Shown piece by piece: positions 23,737 to 33,364 of a stretch of DNA of 57,262 nucleotides. Position 1 is the stretch's first letter. Every line of letters begins with the position of its first letter. A program made the translations under genes and the position numbers. The notes below the pieces were generated by a model that saw only the letters and a list, made by a program, of their open reading frames with translations, was not told the origin of the DNA and ran no database searches. The DNA is taken from contig DATAJS010000012.1 of assembly GCA_036262035.1 (NCBI GenBank), positions 1 through 57,262 on the forward strand, written 5' to 3'. The stretch comes from Burkholderiales bacterium. Its GTDB lineage: Bacteria; Pseudomonadota; Gammaproteobacteria; Burkholderiales; SG8-41.

Positions 23737-26539
23737 TTAAAAGCCGTATTTCTCTTTACGCAATGCAAACGCGGCTTCGCCGCCTTCCATAATCGCCTTG
23801 ATCGCGTCACGTACGGCCGGGACGTCGATAGCGCCTTCGCCGGCGATGCAGCCTCGCGACTGATCGCCGGCGACGCGGTAATCGCACCAAGCAACCAACT
23901 CGGCATCACCGTTAACGACTAGGTTCGCATTATGGCTCGCAAAAATAACCTGGCGCTTTTGCTTCGCCTGCCACAGCTGCGCAACTATCTCAAGCATTAC
24001 AGGATTGTCCAGATCTTCCTCGGGCTGATCCACGAGGAGCGGCGGGCCGTCCTGATTCAGGAGCGTTTTCAACAAAGCCGTTGCTTGCTGCCCGGCTGAG
24101 GCGTTGTTAAACGCGATGTATTCGCCTTCACGGGCGCGGTACTCAAAGATTGGGACGCTTTTGATCGGCATGAGCGACAACGTCAACCAGTCCTCCGTCT
24201 TCAACACACGCGCAATGCGATCTAAATCTCCGGCCGAGAGCCCTGATGCATTCAATGTTGGCACCGGCGGCCTTTTTTCCACGGCATCTTGCTCGACGAT
24301 GAGCTCGGCGAGCTTTTCGAGATCCGTCAGCAGAGCGTTCCACTGCACGGCCGGATCGGCTGCAGCCCGGATGCTTTCGCCAAGCCGCTCAATTTTGGCC
24401 CCAGGAACCCGAGAGCCACTTAGCGCCGCCTTAAGAGCTCCTTCGAATGCGGTGCTATCCACGTGCCGCTTTAGCTGCGCACGAATGGATCCGGCCGAGC
24501 TTCCCGTCAGCGTCGCACACTGAGCCTCAATCAGATCATCGCGTTGGCGCAAGGCAGACTGCCATGCAGTACGCGCCGCTTGATAGGCGTCGTCGGCCGT
24601 CGTAAGCGCATGCAACTCATCTTGAATGCGCGCGGCTTCTCTCCGGCGCGTGCGCAGTTGCTCCTCTATCACGGCCAGCTGCTTGAGCTGGTCCGTCTGT
24701 GCCGAGGACCGTTGCACCGCCGCTTGGTAGCGCCCCTTGAAGTCCGCTAGTTTGTCGGACCACTTCTGCCATGGTCCGTCAGGGCTACGGGCACTTTCGG
24801 TAACAATCGCATCCGCGCGCGCTATGACTTGATTGGCGCTTGTCTTGGCATCGATCAGGAATGCCAAATATTCCTGGTGCGCGGCGTCGAGAATCGCGTG
24901 CTCAGGCGCTGTCGGCGTGCCTTCAGGATGCTCGAAATAGGCGTCGATCGTACTACGCAGCGCAATCGCGCCCTCTTTGACGCTTCGGACGCGATCTTGC
25001 CACGTCTGGACAACCGCCTCCGCCGCGTCGAAGCTCTTGCCTTGGTCGAGAAGCTGCCGATCCTCGTCCGAGAGCCCCATGAGCCCGGCGCGCAGGGCAT
25101 CCCGCCTGCTGCGTCAGCGATTGCTCTTCCAGTTGGTGATTCTGCAAGGCTTGGGTCAGTGATCGCTGCCGCAGGCGAGCGGCATAAGCGCTTCGCACCG
25201 CGTCGGCGCGTTCCCGCGCCTCCTGCGCGGTTCGCGCGAGATCGGCTTGGATCGGCACGGTGATAAACCGCACCAACTCATCGATGCGCACGCTCACGTT
25301 GCTAAGTTGTTTTTGGCTATATGCCTGGATCGGCAGCAGCGCACGCACGTCGTGCTCGGTACATGGTTGCATGTCGGCACCAGCGATCTTCATCAATAGC
25401 GTGCCATCTTGGCTGCTTCGGCGAACAATATGCGATACCCCGTTTACTTCGAAAGCGACTTGTACTGAGGCATTGAGTGGTTTTAGCGTTTGCTCGACCA
25501 AGCGCGCGCGACGGGCCTGATAGTTCGGCGTGTCCTCATCAGAAATGGTTGGCGGCTGATCACACAAGGCCCACCGCAGGTATTCGAGGATGGTCGACTT
25601 CCCGGTGCCCCGGCCGCCAATTAGCGCGTTGTATTGGGGGTTGAGTTCGAGATCGAAGGGCCCCAAAAAGGCGCTGTTGCTGACGCTGATGCTGCTGATC
25701 ACCACGGCGGGCAGCTTCGGTGCCGCCTGCATGATTCGGGATTCTTGCGCGAGGCACGCTTGTCGCAACGCCTCCGCGCTTGGGATCGCCCACTTTATCC
25801 ACGTCGTCCATTTCCCGAGCAAGCGATGATCCGCGAAGCGGTTATCCGACGTTTGGAAGCACGCGATACGTTTGTTGCCCCACTCCTTCACCGTCCCGGC
25901 AACGATCGCGGCATTACCTCTGCCGAGCTTGTTTATATCGCCATCGACATAGCCGCCGACGCACGGCATCTCGACGTATTTTTGAGCAAGGCCTTTGCGC
26001 AGCAGCGAGAACTGGCCGCTTTCCCCGACATTTGGCAGGATGATGTAACGGCCCTTCAAATAGGCATGCTTATCGAGGGTCGCCTTTAGCTCGCGCAAGG
26101 ATTGGATGTTCAGCCGCTGAATTTCGGCAGTGCGTTCCTTATCGTGCGCGCTTGGTGTAATCGCCAACGCCGTCATCGCCAGCGAAAATAGATCCTCAGG
26201 GAATTCGGCGTCAAAGAGGATCAAGGCTTGGCAAGGAACCGCCAGGGTCAGCTCCATTGCTGGAAACACCACGAGCCTTTCATGCGCCTGCAGCGGTGCC
26301 CCGTTGGGATCGGTTTCTTCCTCAGCCGCCCGGCGCACGTACGACACAAAGAGCATGTCGTGGTGATCCGTGATCGCGATACCGTTGATACCGCGTGCTC
26401 GACACGCGCCCACGAGCTCTGTCGCGTAGGATCTACGCTCGTCCTCCGTGATGCAGGTTGCCCCGGTCCACTGGAGGTCCCGTGGCGTGTGAACCTGCAG
26501 GTCGCAGCAATGGAAGTGTGCGCCTTTATCCATGAGCAT
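23737..26539 (-). pseudogene. PHP-domain SMC-like ATPase (TrlF family), frameshifted
   Basis: The gene codes in two frames for about 933 residues. The first part has the PHP motifs D-L-Q-V-H-T-P and I-A-I-T-D-H-H, then a Walker A G-G-R-G-T-G-K-S-T. The second part is a coiled coil followed by the ABC signature S-A-G-Q-Q-A-T-A-L, Walker B L-L-V-D-Q-P-E-E-D-L-D and an A-S-H-N switch His. These resemble TrlF-type ATPases, whose PHP domain would cut a phosphodiester bond under control of an SMC-like ATPase. Total length is 3n+1. Removing one C from the CCC at 25101-25103 restores a continuous coiled coil (Q-Q-A-D-A-L-R-A-G-L). This is either a real inactivation or a sequencing error. Confidence 0.85.
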
Positions 26540-26817
26540 CGACCATAGCTATCATCCTCTCGTCTTTCAGACGCGGTAAGGCTGCGTTGTCGAAGCGATG
26601 TATATGACGTCTACTCAGCAAAACGGGCAGGGTCATGCCAGCTGCGAGTTATTCGCCACTCGCGCCGGTATTACACCAGCATGACAACACCGTCTACTGT
26701 TTTCGCGAATCGCATAGCTTGCGATGGACAAGTCGCGCGCCGCTCAGACCGTTGGCGCCACGGCGTCGATGCGCTCCGCACATAGCCATTAAAAGTCGGC
26801 GCCACTGCGTCCGAGTC
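26540..26817. other. Upstream region of the PHP-ATPase gene
   Basis: No gene is supported here. It probably carries the promoter for the three minus-strand island genes, but no clear -35/-10 pair was found. Confidence 0.4.
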
Positions 26818-26968
26818 GGGTCGGAAGTTCGCGTTTGCCCGATCGAGAAGCTGCCGTGCGAATTGATTCACGGGTGAACGGCAGGTAACCCATTCATTGC
26901 AGACCGGAACGAGGCACGGCCGAATGGCAGCACTGGCCGAAAAGCGGAAGCTCGGCCTGACGCCCGAT
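26818..26968 (-). repeat. Inner inverted repeat of the island, right arm
   Basis: The reverse complement of this stretch matches 21667-21815 over about 140 bp. The two arms face each other across 5.0 kb holding the attC site, the nuclease-like gene, the PUA-like gene and the PHP-ATPase gene. A weaker third relative of the end of this repeat (TTCTGCC-CTGGCCG) lies at about 27898-27915. Confidence 0.8.
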
Positions 26969-27183
26969 GTACTTCTGCCTCTGGCCGGAGGCCGCTATCG
27001 TCATCTGCGATTTTCTAAACAGCTTCGGCTGCCTCAGATGGCGCTGCTCGACGTCTCGCAACCTTCGGCGTCTTTCCTTTATGCCCCAGTGGCGACCGAA
27101 CGACTCCGGCGCGCGTAATCTGAGTCTGATCCCGGACGCCGCGGTTGATGAGTGCGGCGCGGTGAGGTGCGCAGCGCTTTCAG
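26969..27183. other. Gene-free stretch
   Basis: Only short frames without family features occur. The first 30 bases continue the dispersed repeat (TTCTGCCTCTGGCCGGAGGC). Confidence 0.45.
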
Positions 27184-27768
27184 TTACTTAGCCGCAGCCC
27201 GCGCGACATCGATTTGGGACTTTGCCTTAGCGATGAGATCCTTCAAGTCTCGAAGATCAGACAGCTTGAAGAATGCGGTCGTTCTGCCGATCCTTCCGCT
27301 TGAAATTGCCACGCGAATTTCTTCTCCACGGCTCGACGAAAATGTGGTGATCGCGAAATCCCCCCTCGTGCGGTACTGCGCCTCGAACTCATTCATCGTC
27401 GTAACGCTCTTGTCAATTTTTGCGATGTAATCAATACCGCGGATCAGCGAATCGATCTCGTCGCTATCGATATATGAGGTGCTCTCCCGTTCCGAGCGGC
27501 CGACTTCTTTGACTGCAATCGTGATTCCATACTCGCGATTTCTGGGATTACTTGCGTCGCGGAATTCGCGTGAGTCGATTGTCACACGACCGGTTCCGAT
27601 CAGAATCCCCAAGCTCGAATAACCCTTAATCACCACGACACCAGTTCGCGCGGAAAATGCCTCGAGCTTCGTCGTTGGCTGCGCTTTAGCCGGGTCAGGT
27701 ACGTCTTGCGCGAATGCAGCACCGTATATGAGCGGGATAGCGCTTAAAGCAGCGATGCATTTATTCAT
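27184..27768 (-). CDS. Secreted protein of unknown function
   Basis: The 194-residue product has a signal peptide (M-N-K-C-I-A-A-L-S-A-I-P-L-I-Y, cleaved after A-F-A). A soluble, charged mature part alternates short strands (G-V-V-V-I-K-G-Y, R-V-T-I-D-S-R) and ends in a helical Lys/Ala-rich tail. No enzyme motif is visible. Codon use and GC match the island rather than the flanking catabolic genes. It lies between the inner and outer right-hand repeat arms and has no operon partner. Confidence 0.75.
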   Translation of the reverse strand: MNKCIAALSAIPLIYGAAFAQDVPDPAKAQPTTKLEAFSARTGVVVIKGYSSLGILIGTGRVTIDSREFRDASNPRNREYGITIAVKEVGRSERESTSYIDSDEIDSLIRGIDYIAKIDKSVTTMNEFEAQYRTRGDFAITTFSSSRGEEIRVAISSGRIGRTTAFFKLSDLRDLKDLIAKAKSQIDVARAAAK

Positions 27769-28246
27769 TCCCTCTCCCTGATTCGGCGATTGCTAGCGGA
27801 ACGATAGCTGATCGCGACGCCGCAGCTCTAAGCGCGTCTGAGCTCAGCCTTACCGCGACGCGCCATGGTAGTAGAAAGACGGAGCCTGTCATACTGGAAG
27901 TTCTGCCCCTGGCCGACTGCAGCACTTGACGCCGGTCAACGTCATTGCGGCAACGCCACGCGCTGTGCCGTGCACGTCACGGAAGCCCCTGTGGAGCGCC
28001 GAGAAGCGCAGACGCGGACGGGGTTGTCGCCGAGCACTGTCGAGCCCTTTAACGTCAGATGGATCCCGGATCGCGTGCGCTCCCGCGCACAGGTCCGGGA
28101 CGACGCGACTTGCATCGCGTCGGTTTGCGCAGGCGCCCGCCGCGGCGAGCATCGCAGGGAACCGGGGCGAGCGGGACGTGCACGACATAGCAGCGCCTAT
28201 CGTCGACGACGCCGCTCGCCAAGCGAACCGTCAGGCAGCGCGCGCG
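27769..28246. repeat. Right edge of the accessory island: outer inverted repeat
   Basis: Positions 27989-28165 match the reverse complement of about 21375-21536 (ATGGATCCCGGATCGCGTGC, CAGGTCCGGGACGACGCGAC). The part GGGGTT-GTCGCCGAG-ACTGTCGAGCC at about 28019-28047 also resembles 1595-1622. No gene is supported. Confidence 0.75.
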
Positions 28247-29239
28247 TCAGCGCCCGTAACCGATGCCGTCCGGGTCGAGACCGACGTCGATGCTCTGCAC
28301 CAGCTTGCGCCCGGGCACGTCGATCACCGCGACCTGGTTCGCACCGGACAGCGCGAAGTAGCCGCGGCGCCCGTCGGGCGAGAACACGATGCCCTGCGGG
28401 CGTTTGCCGACGCTCACGTTGGCGACGACTTTACGCGTCTTCGCGTCGATGACCGTGAGCTTGTCGTCGCGCACGTGCGAGACCCACACGTCCTTCCCGT
28501 CCGGCGTGAAGCGCACGCGCTGCGGCTGCGCGCCGCCCGAGTCGAGGGTCTCCACCACTTCGTCTTTCGACGTCGAGATGATCGCGAGCTTGTTGTCGAC
28601 CGGCATGCCGACCCAGACCTCGGCGCCGTCGGGCGAGATCGTGATCGCTTCGGCGCCCTTGCCGATCGGTATCACTTTCGCCGCGCCGCTCGCGCGATCG
28701 ATCGCGGTCACGCTGCCGGACACGGTGTTGGAGACGTAGAACTTCTTCTCGTCCGGCGTGACGACGACGAGGTGGGCGCGCTCCTGCCGGGTCATCCACT
28801 GGTTCAAGATCTTGCCGGTCGCCGCGTCGATCTCCAGCAGCGACTGCGGCGTCTCCGACGTGACCCACAGGTGCCTGCCGTCGCGGCTGATGACCGAGCC
28901 GTGCTGGCCGGTGTTCGTGCCGTAGTCGTACGTCGCCTTCACCGTGCGCCCGGCGAGATCGATCACCGTGATCGTGTTGCCGGCTTTCTGGCACATCGTG
29001 TCGCCGGCCGGGCACGGATTGTTGTAGCGGCCGAAGTTGGAGACGTACGCGGTGCGCCCGTCCGGGCTCGTGATGAGTTCGTGCGGGCCGCGGCCCACCG
29101 GCAGCTTGGCGAGCGTCTTGCCGGAGTCGGGATCGATCAGCGTAGCGGTGTGCTCGGACTTGTTGAGGACGACCAGAGTTGCGGCGGGTGCGGAAGCGAA
29201 ACTTGCGAGCATGAGAACGGCGGCGGCGATGCGTTTCAT
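28247..29239 (-). CDS. YVTN-family beta-propeller protein
   Basis: The 330-residue exported protein (signal peptide 1-19, ending A-P-A-A) consists of seven or so YVTN-type blades with recurring S-P-D-G-R-T-A-Y-V-S-N, S-P-D-G-A-E-V-W-V and T-P-D-G-K-D-V-W-V-S. Such propellers act as periplasmic binding or scaffold proteins, and some are linked to PQQ-dependent oxidation. A Cys pair (C-P-A-G-D-T-M-C) in the second blade could form a disulfide. It starts divergently from the DHFR-like gene, 75 bp away, with a short shared promoter region. Confidence 0.9.
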   Translation of the reverse strand: MKRIAAAVLMLASFASAPAATLVVLNKSEHTATLIDPDSGKTLAKLPVGRGPHELITSPDGRTAYVSNFGRYNNPCPAGDTMCQKAGNTITVIDLAGRTVKATYDYGTNTGQHGSVISRDGRHLWVTSETPQSLLEIDAATGKILNQWMTRQERAHLVVVTPDEKKFYVSNTVSGSVTAIDRASGAAKVIPIGKGAEAITISPDGAEVWVGMPVDNKLAIISTSKDEVVETLDSGGAQPQRVRFTPDGKDVWVSHVRDDKLTVIDAKTRKVVANVSVGKRPQGIVFSPDGRRGYFALSGANQVAVIDVPGRKLVQSIDVGLDPDGIGYGR

Positions 29240-29314
29240 GTTGGCCTCCTTCGGAAGCGCGCCTGCGTGCGGTGCGCTCGCATAGAATAATCCCGTTCAT
29301 TTGCGAGGCCCATC

Positions 29315-29965
29315 ATGTCCAGAGTGCGCGTCCAGAGCTTCGGCGTATCGATCGACGGTTACGGCGCCGGCGCCGATCAGAGCCTGCAGAACCCGCTCGG
29401 CGTCCGCGGCATCGAGCTGATGCAGTGGTTTCTCCCGACACGCGTGTGGCAGCGCATGCAAGGTAACGAGGACGGCGAGACCGGCGTCGACAACACCATG
29501 GCCGAGCAGGGCTTCGAGAACATGGGCGCGTGGATCCTCGGGCGCAACATGTTCGGCCCGGTGCGAGGCCCGTGGCCCGACGAGAGCTGGAAAGGCTGGT
29601 GGGGCGAGGAGCCGCCTTATCACGTCCCGGTCTTCGTCCTGACGCACTATCCGCGCGCGCCGCTTGCGATGAAAGGCGGCACCACGTTCCATTTCGTCAC
29701 CGGCGGCATCCATGCAGCGCTCGAGCAGGCCAAAGCCGCGGCGGGCGGACGCGACGTGCGCATCGGCGGGGGCGTCTCGACCGTACGCCAGTTCCTTCAG
29801 GCGCGTCTGATCGACGCATTACACCTCGCGATCCGCCCGGTGCTGCTCGGGGCGGGCGAAAAGCTCTTCGACGGCCTCGACCTGCGCGCCCTGGGCTACG
29901 AATGCGGCGAATACAAGCAGGGCGAGCGAGCGATGCACGTGGTGTTGCGCAAGACGGGGGGATGA
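29315..29965 (+). CDS. DHFR/RibD-like reductase family protein
   Basis: The 216-residue protein matches the RibD C-terminal/dihydrofolate-reductase-like family. It has the S-I-D-G-Y start motif, the helix M-G-A-W-I-L-G-R-N-M-F-G-P and the nucleotide-binding G-G-G-V-S-T-V-R-Q-F-L. Members reduce small pyrimidine or pterin-like substrates with NADPH; the true substrate here is unknown. Length is typical and no signal peptide is present. The next gene begins 10 bp after the stop, so the two are likely cotranscribed. Confidence 0.9.
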   Translation: MSRVRVQSFGVSIDGYGAGADQSLQNPLGVRGIELMQWFLPTRVWQRMQGNEDGETGVDNTMAEQGFENMGAWILGRNMFGPVRGPWPDESWKGWWGEEPPYHVPVFVLTHYPRAPLAMKGGTTFHFVTGGIHAALEQAKAAAGGRDVRIGGGVSTVRQFLQARLIDALHLAIRPVLLGAGEKLFDGLDLRALGYECGEYKQGERAMHVVLRKTGG

Positions 29966-29974
29966 GGTGAGGAG

Positions 29975-31213
29975 GTGGAACCTCATTCACACGCAGTAGC
30001 GTGCGCGCTCTTCGCGCTGCTCGCGCTCGTCCCGGGTGCCGCGGCGCACGGCGCGCTGCCCGGCGTCACCGAGCTCAGGACGGCGCCCGAGAAGATCGCC
30101 GACGTCGTGCTCGACAAGCTCGTCGGTGCGCGCGTCGCAGCGGCGGACGTCGTCGCGCTCGGCGAGACGGTGCACGGCTCGTCCGGGCTCCTGAGAGCGC
30201 AGGCGCGCTTCATCCGCTATCTCGTCGAGAAGCACGGCTTTCGCCTCATCGTGTGGGAGAACCCGACCCTGAGGAGCGTCGAGCTCGCGCGCTGGGTCGA
30301 TTCGTGCAGGAAAGCGAAGAGCCCGCCGCCGCTCGACGTGCTGTACATGCCTACGCCTTCGGATGCGCCGCTCTTCGAATGGATCTGCGACTTCAATCTC
30401 GCGCGGCCGGCCGACGCCATCGTCTTTCGCGGCATGGATATCTGGGACCGGCCGTGGGCGCACTACGCGATCGTGAAAGACGCGGCGGCGCTGTGCCCTG
30501 CGTATCGCTCGAAATCGTGGAAAGAGGTGGACGAGGTCACCGCCCAGGTCCAGCCGAACGGCACGATGTTTCCCGCTTCGGAGTACGAAGCCTGCCGCGC
30601 CGCGCTGGCGAAGGTGATGGACGCCGCAAGACAATCGCGCGATCACGAGCTAGCGCTGTCGGCGTCGACGCTGCTCGGCTGGCTCGGCTTCCATCACGAC
30701 CAGTGGTCGGACGACGTGCGCTCCTGGAACGCACGCGACGCGGCGCAAGCCCGGAATCTCGAGATCATCATGGAGAAGCACGCCGCGAAGCGCGCGATCC
30801 TTTCCGCGCACACCAGCCATGTCTCGCACAACCGCTCGCGCGCCGACTGGTGGGGCTACGGCGATCTGAAGTCGGGCGTGTACTTCTTCGAGGCCGCGAC
30901 GAAGAGGACAGTCTTCAATGTCGCGTTCACCGCTTACGAGGCGAGCGGGACGCAGGGACCGTGGTCGCTGCCGACCGCGCGCAACTCGATGGACAGAAAA
31001 CTGCAAGAGGCAGGCCACGCGTTCGCATTCGTGCCCGCCGATGCGCCTTTCCTCGCCGAGCACCCGCGCTGGTGGATGCAGAACCAGAACTACCCCGGAC
31101 CGTACGAGAGCGGCGTCGAGATCGTGCCTGCCGATCACTTCGACGCCTTCGTCTTCTTCGGCCGCTCGCACCTCGACCGCGCGCTTCCCGCCCGGCCGAT
31201 GTGGCAGCCTTGA
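29975..31213 (+). CDS. Erythromycin esterase-like family protein, exported
   Basis: The 412-residue product carries the family motifs A-L-G-E-T-V-H-G-S-S (the His is the proposed general base) and L-S-A-H-T-S-H-V-S-H. The helical hydrolase core matches Ere/succinoglycan biosynthesis-type proteins. A GTG start at 29975 after GAGGTGAGG gives a signal-like N-terminus (A-C-A-L-F-A-L-L-A-L-V-P-G-A-A-A-H), so it probably acts in the periplasm. Most such environmental proteins have unknown substrates, so macrolide resistance should not be assumed. Confidence 0.85.
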   Translation: MEPHSHAVACALFALLALVPGAAAHGALPGVTELRTAPEKIADVVLDKLVGARVAAADVVALGETVHGSSGLLRAQARFIRYLVEKHGFRLIVWENPTLRSVELARWVDSCRKAKSPPPLDVLYMPTPSDAPLFEWICDFNLARPADAIVFRGMDIWDRPWAHYAIVKDAAALCPAYRSKSWKEVDEVTAQVQPNGTMFPASEYEACRAALAKVMDAARQSRDHELALSASTLLGWLGFHHDQWSDDVRSWNARDAAQARNLEIIMEKHAAKRAILSAHTSHVSHNRSRADWWGYGDLKSGVYFFEAATKRTVFNVAFTAYEASGTQGPWSLPTARNSMDRKLQEAGHAFAFVPADAPFLAEHPRWWMQNQNYPGPYESGVEIVPADHFDAFVFFGRSHLDRALPARPMWQP

Positions 31214-31228
31214 TCCGGGGCTTTTCGC

Positions 31229-31285
31229 GGTGCGTTACGGCTGGCGCCTGACGCACCCTACACCCTTCACCCTTCACCCTTCACG
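31229..31285. repeat. GTGCGTTA hairpin repeat copy B and ACCCTTC tandem repeat
   Basis: GGTGCGTTACGG .. CTGACGCACCCTAC (31229-31261) is the inverse of the repeat at 12079-12114. It is followed directly by about three tandem ACCCTTC units. It lies after the esterase-like gene and before the four Bug genes. Confidence 0.65.
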
Positions 31286-31361
31286 ATTGAGCAGGTAAGC
31301 TGGCAACCACAAGAGACTGATCCGCCGAGTTTGTGCTTCACCCCTTCTGAGGAGAAACGGC

Positions 31362-32327
31362 ATGAGCACGATTCGAGCAATCAGCGCGTGGTTCGGTCTC
31401 TTCGTCCTTGCCTGCGGCGCGGCGTGGGCGCAGCCGTATCCTTCCAAGCCGGTCCGCGTCGTCATCGTCTTCCCGCCCGGCGGGGCCACCGACGTCGTGG
31501 GGCGCATCGTTTTCCAGAAGGTCGGCGAGCAGCTCAATCAGCAGTTCATCATGGACAACCGAGTCGGCGCAGGGGGAACCATAGGCGCGGCGAACGTCGC
31601 CAAGAGCCCCGCTGACGGCTACACCCTGATGGTGTACTCGACGACGCTGCTCGCGAACGCGCACCTCTACCGCAAGCTGCCCTACGACGCGCTCAAGGAC
31701 TTCGTCGGCCTGACACCGGTCGCGCGGCTCGTCGCCGCGCTCACCGTGCATCCGTCGATGCCCGTGAAAACGGTGAAAGACCTGATCGCGCTCGCCAAGG
31801 CGCACCCCGGTCAGATCAGCTACGGCTCGGCGGGCGTGGGCGCGCTCCAGCACCTGTCGACGAGCCTGTTCACGCAGATGACCCACATCAACATGGTGCA
31901 CGTCCCGTACAAGGGCGGCGGCCCGGCCGCGATCGCCGCCGCCGCGGGCGAGATCCAGGTTCTGCTGACGCCGGCCTCGGAGGTCATGGCGTACATCCAG
32001 AGCAAGCGCGTGCGCCCCATCGCGGTGTCTTCGAGCACGCGCATCTCGCAGCTTCCCGACCTGCCGACGATCGCCGAGACCGTGCCGGGCTACGAGCTGA
32101 CCTCGTGGATGGGCACCTTCGCGCCGGCGGGTACGCCGCAGCCGATTCTCGAGAAGCTCAATCTCGAGCTCAAGAAAGCGGTCGCCGATCCCGCGGTCGC
32201 GCAGAATCTCTCTTCGCAGACGCTCGACCCGATGTACCTCACGCTCGACGAGTACGCGAAGCTGCTCAAGGCCGATTACGACAAGTTCGGCAGGATCATC
32301 AAGATCTCCGGCGCGCGTCTCGACTGA
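31362..32327 (+). CDS. Bug/TctC-family periplasmic receptor (3 of 9)
   Basis: The 321-residue protein has a signal peptide (A-W-F-G-L-F-V-L-A-C-G-A-A-W-A) and the family motifs P-Y-P-S-K-P-V-R-V-V-I-V-F, N-R-V-G-A-G-G-T, P-A-D-G-Y-T and V-P-Y-K-G-G-G-P-A. It is closely related to the next gene: the segments around V-V-I-V-F-P-P-G-G-A-T-D and L-Y-R-K-L-P-Y-D-A-L-K-D-F are identical, which shows a local tandem duplication. A TTG/GAGG-type leader precedes the ATG. It presumably binds a carboxylate in the periplasm. Confidence 0.93.
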   Translation: MSTIRAISAWFGLFVLACGAAWAQPYPSKPVRVVIVFPPGGATDVVGRIVFQKVGEQLNQQFIMDNRVGAGGTIGAANVAKSPADGYTLMVYSTTLLANAHLYRKLPYDALKDFVGLTPVARLVAALTVHPSMPVKTVKDLIALAKAHPGQISYGSAGVGALQHLSTSLFTQMTHINMVHVPYKGGGPAAIAAAAGEIQVLLTPASEVMAYIQSKRVRPIAVSSSTRISQLPDLPTIAETVPGYELTSWMGTFAPAGTPQPILEKLNLELKKAVADPAVAQNLSSQTLDPMYLTLDEYAKLLKADYDKFGRIIKISGARLD

Positions 32328-32366
32328 TTCGCCGGTTTTCCCGCTGTCCAATCGATACGAGGAGGC

Positions 32367-33332
32367 ATGAGCATGCTACGTGCGTTGTCGCAGGTGCTTC
32401 TCTTCATGATCGCGTGCGCCGCAGCCTGGGCGCAGCAGCCTTATCCCTCGAAACCGGTGCGCGTGGTCATCGTCTTCCCGCCGGGCGGCGCGACCGACAT
32501 CGTCGGGCGCATCGTGTTCCAGAAAGTCGGCGAGCAGATGAATCAGCAATTCGTGATCGACAACCGCGCGGGCGCCGGCGGAACGATCGGCGCAACGATG
32601 GTCGCGAAGAGCCCGCCGGACGGTTACACCCTGATGGTGTACTCGGCGACGCTCGTCGCGAACGCGCACCTCTACCGCAAGCTGCCGTACGACGCGCTGA
32701 AGGATTTCACCGGCATCACGACGGTGTCGAGGCTGGTGGGCCTGCTCACCGTGCATCCGTCGATGCCGGTGCACACCGTGCCGGACCTGATCGCGCTCGC
32801 GAAAAAGCGTCCCGGCGACATCAGTTACGGCTCGGCCGGCGTCGGCGCGTTCCAGCACCTGTCGACGAGCTATTTCACCCAGATGGCGAACATCAGGATG
32901 GTCCACGTGCCGTTCAAGGGCGGCGCGCCGGCTTCGGCGTCGCTGGCCGCGGGCGAGATACAGCTCATCCTGACGCCGGTGTCCGAAGTGCTGCCGCACA
33001 TCCAGTCGCACCGCGTGCGTCCGATCGCGGTGTCTTCGGACAAGCGCATCACGCAAATGCCCGAGATACCGACGATCGGCGAGACGGTGAAAGGTTACGA
33101 ATTCACCTCGTGGTTCGGCACCTTCGTCCCGGCAGGGACGGCGCGACCGATCATCGACCGGCTCAATGCGGAGATCCATAAGGCCCTCGCCGATCCTGCG
33201 GTCCTGTCCAACCTCAACGCGCAGGTGCTGGATCCGATGTACCTCACCGCCGACGACTTCGCGAAGAAGCTCAAGGCGGAATACGACAAGTACGAGCGCG
33301 TCGTGAAGGACTCGGGGGCGCGGCTGGATTAG
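32367..33332 (+). CDS. Bug/TctC-family periplasmic receptor (4 of 9)
   Basis: This 321-residue paralogue of the preceding gene starts 39 bp after it. The signal peptide is M-S-M-L-R-A-L-S-Q-V-L-L-F-M-I. Differences cluster in the middle, around F-K-G-G-A-P-A-S-A-S-L-A-A, the ligand-facing part of the fold. That suggests the duplicates have diverged toward different ligands; this is inference. GAGG precedes the start. Confidence 0.93.
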   Translation: MSMLRALSQVLLFMIACAAAWAQQPYPSKPVRVVIVFPPGGATDIVGRIVFQKVGEQMNQQFVIDNRAGAGGTIGATMVAKSPPDGYTLMVYSATLVANAHLYRKLPYDALKDFTGITTVSRLVGLLTVHPSMPVHTVPDLIALAKKRPGDISYGSAGVGAFQHLSTSYFTQMANIRMVHVPFKGGAPASASLAAGEIQLILTPVSEVLPHIQSHRVRPIAVSSDKRITQMPEIPTIGETVKGYEFTSWFGTFVPAGTARPIIDRLNAEIHKALADPAVLSNLNAQVLDPMYLTADDFAKKLKAEYDKYERVVKDSGARLD

Positions 33333-33364
33333 CGCTTTTGTAAGCTCCCGTGTCTCCTCCCGGT

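Noticed and set aside
23660-23740. Possible attC between the PUA-like and PHP-ATPase genes (GCTAGAC, GCAAAGC/GCTTTGC arms)
   Set aside because: The core has a mismatch at a key position, arms are only 7 bp and no inverse core is found.
26969-27183. Short frames between the right repeat arm and the secreted-protein gene
   Set aside because: No ribosome-binding site, family features or codon bias; one part is repeat sequence.
29975-31213. Macrolide resistance gene
   Set aside because: Family motifs fit erythromycin esterase-like proteins in general, but an exported environmental member gives no ground for a resistance call.
31258-31285. CRISPR-like tandem repeat
   Set aside because: Only three 7-base units with no spacers; a simple-sequence repeat.
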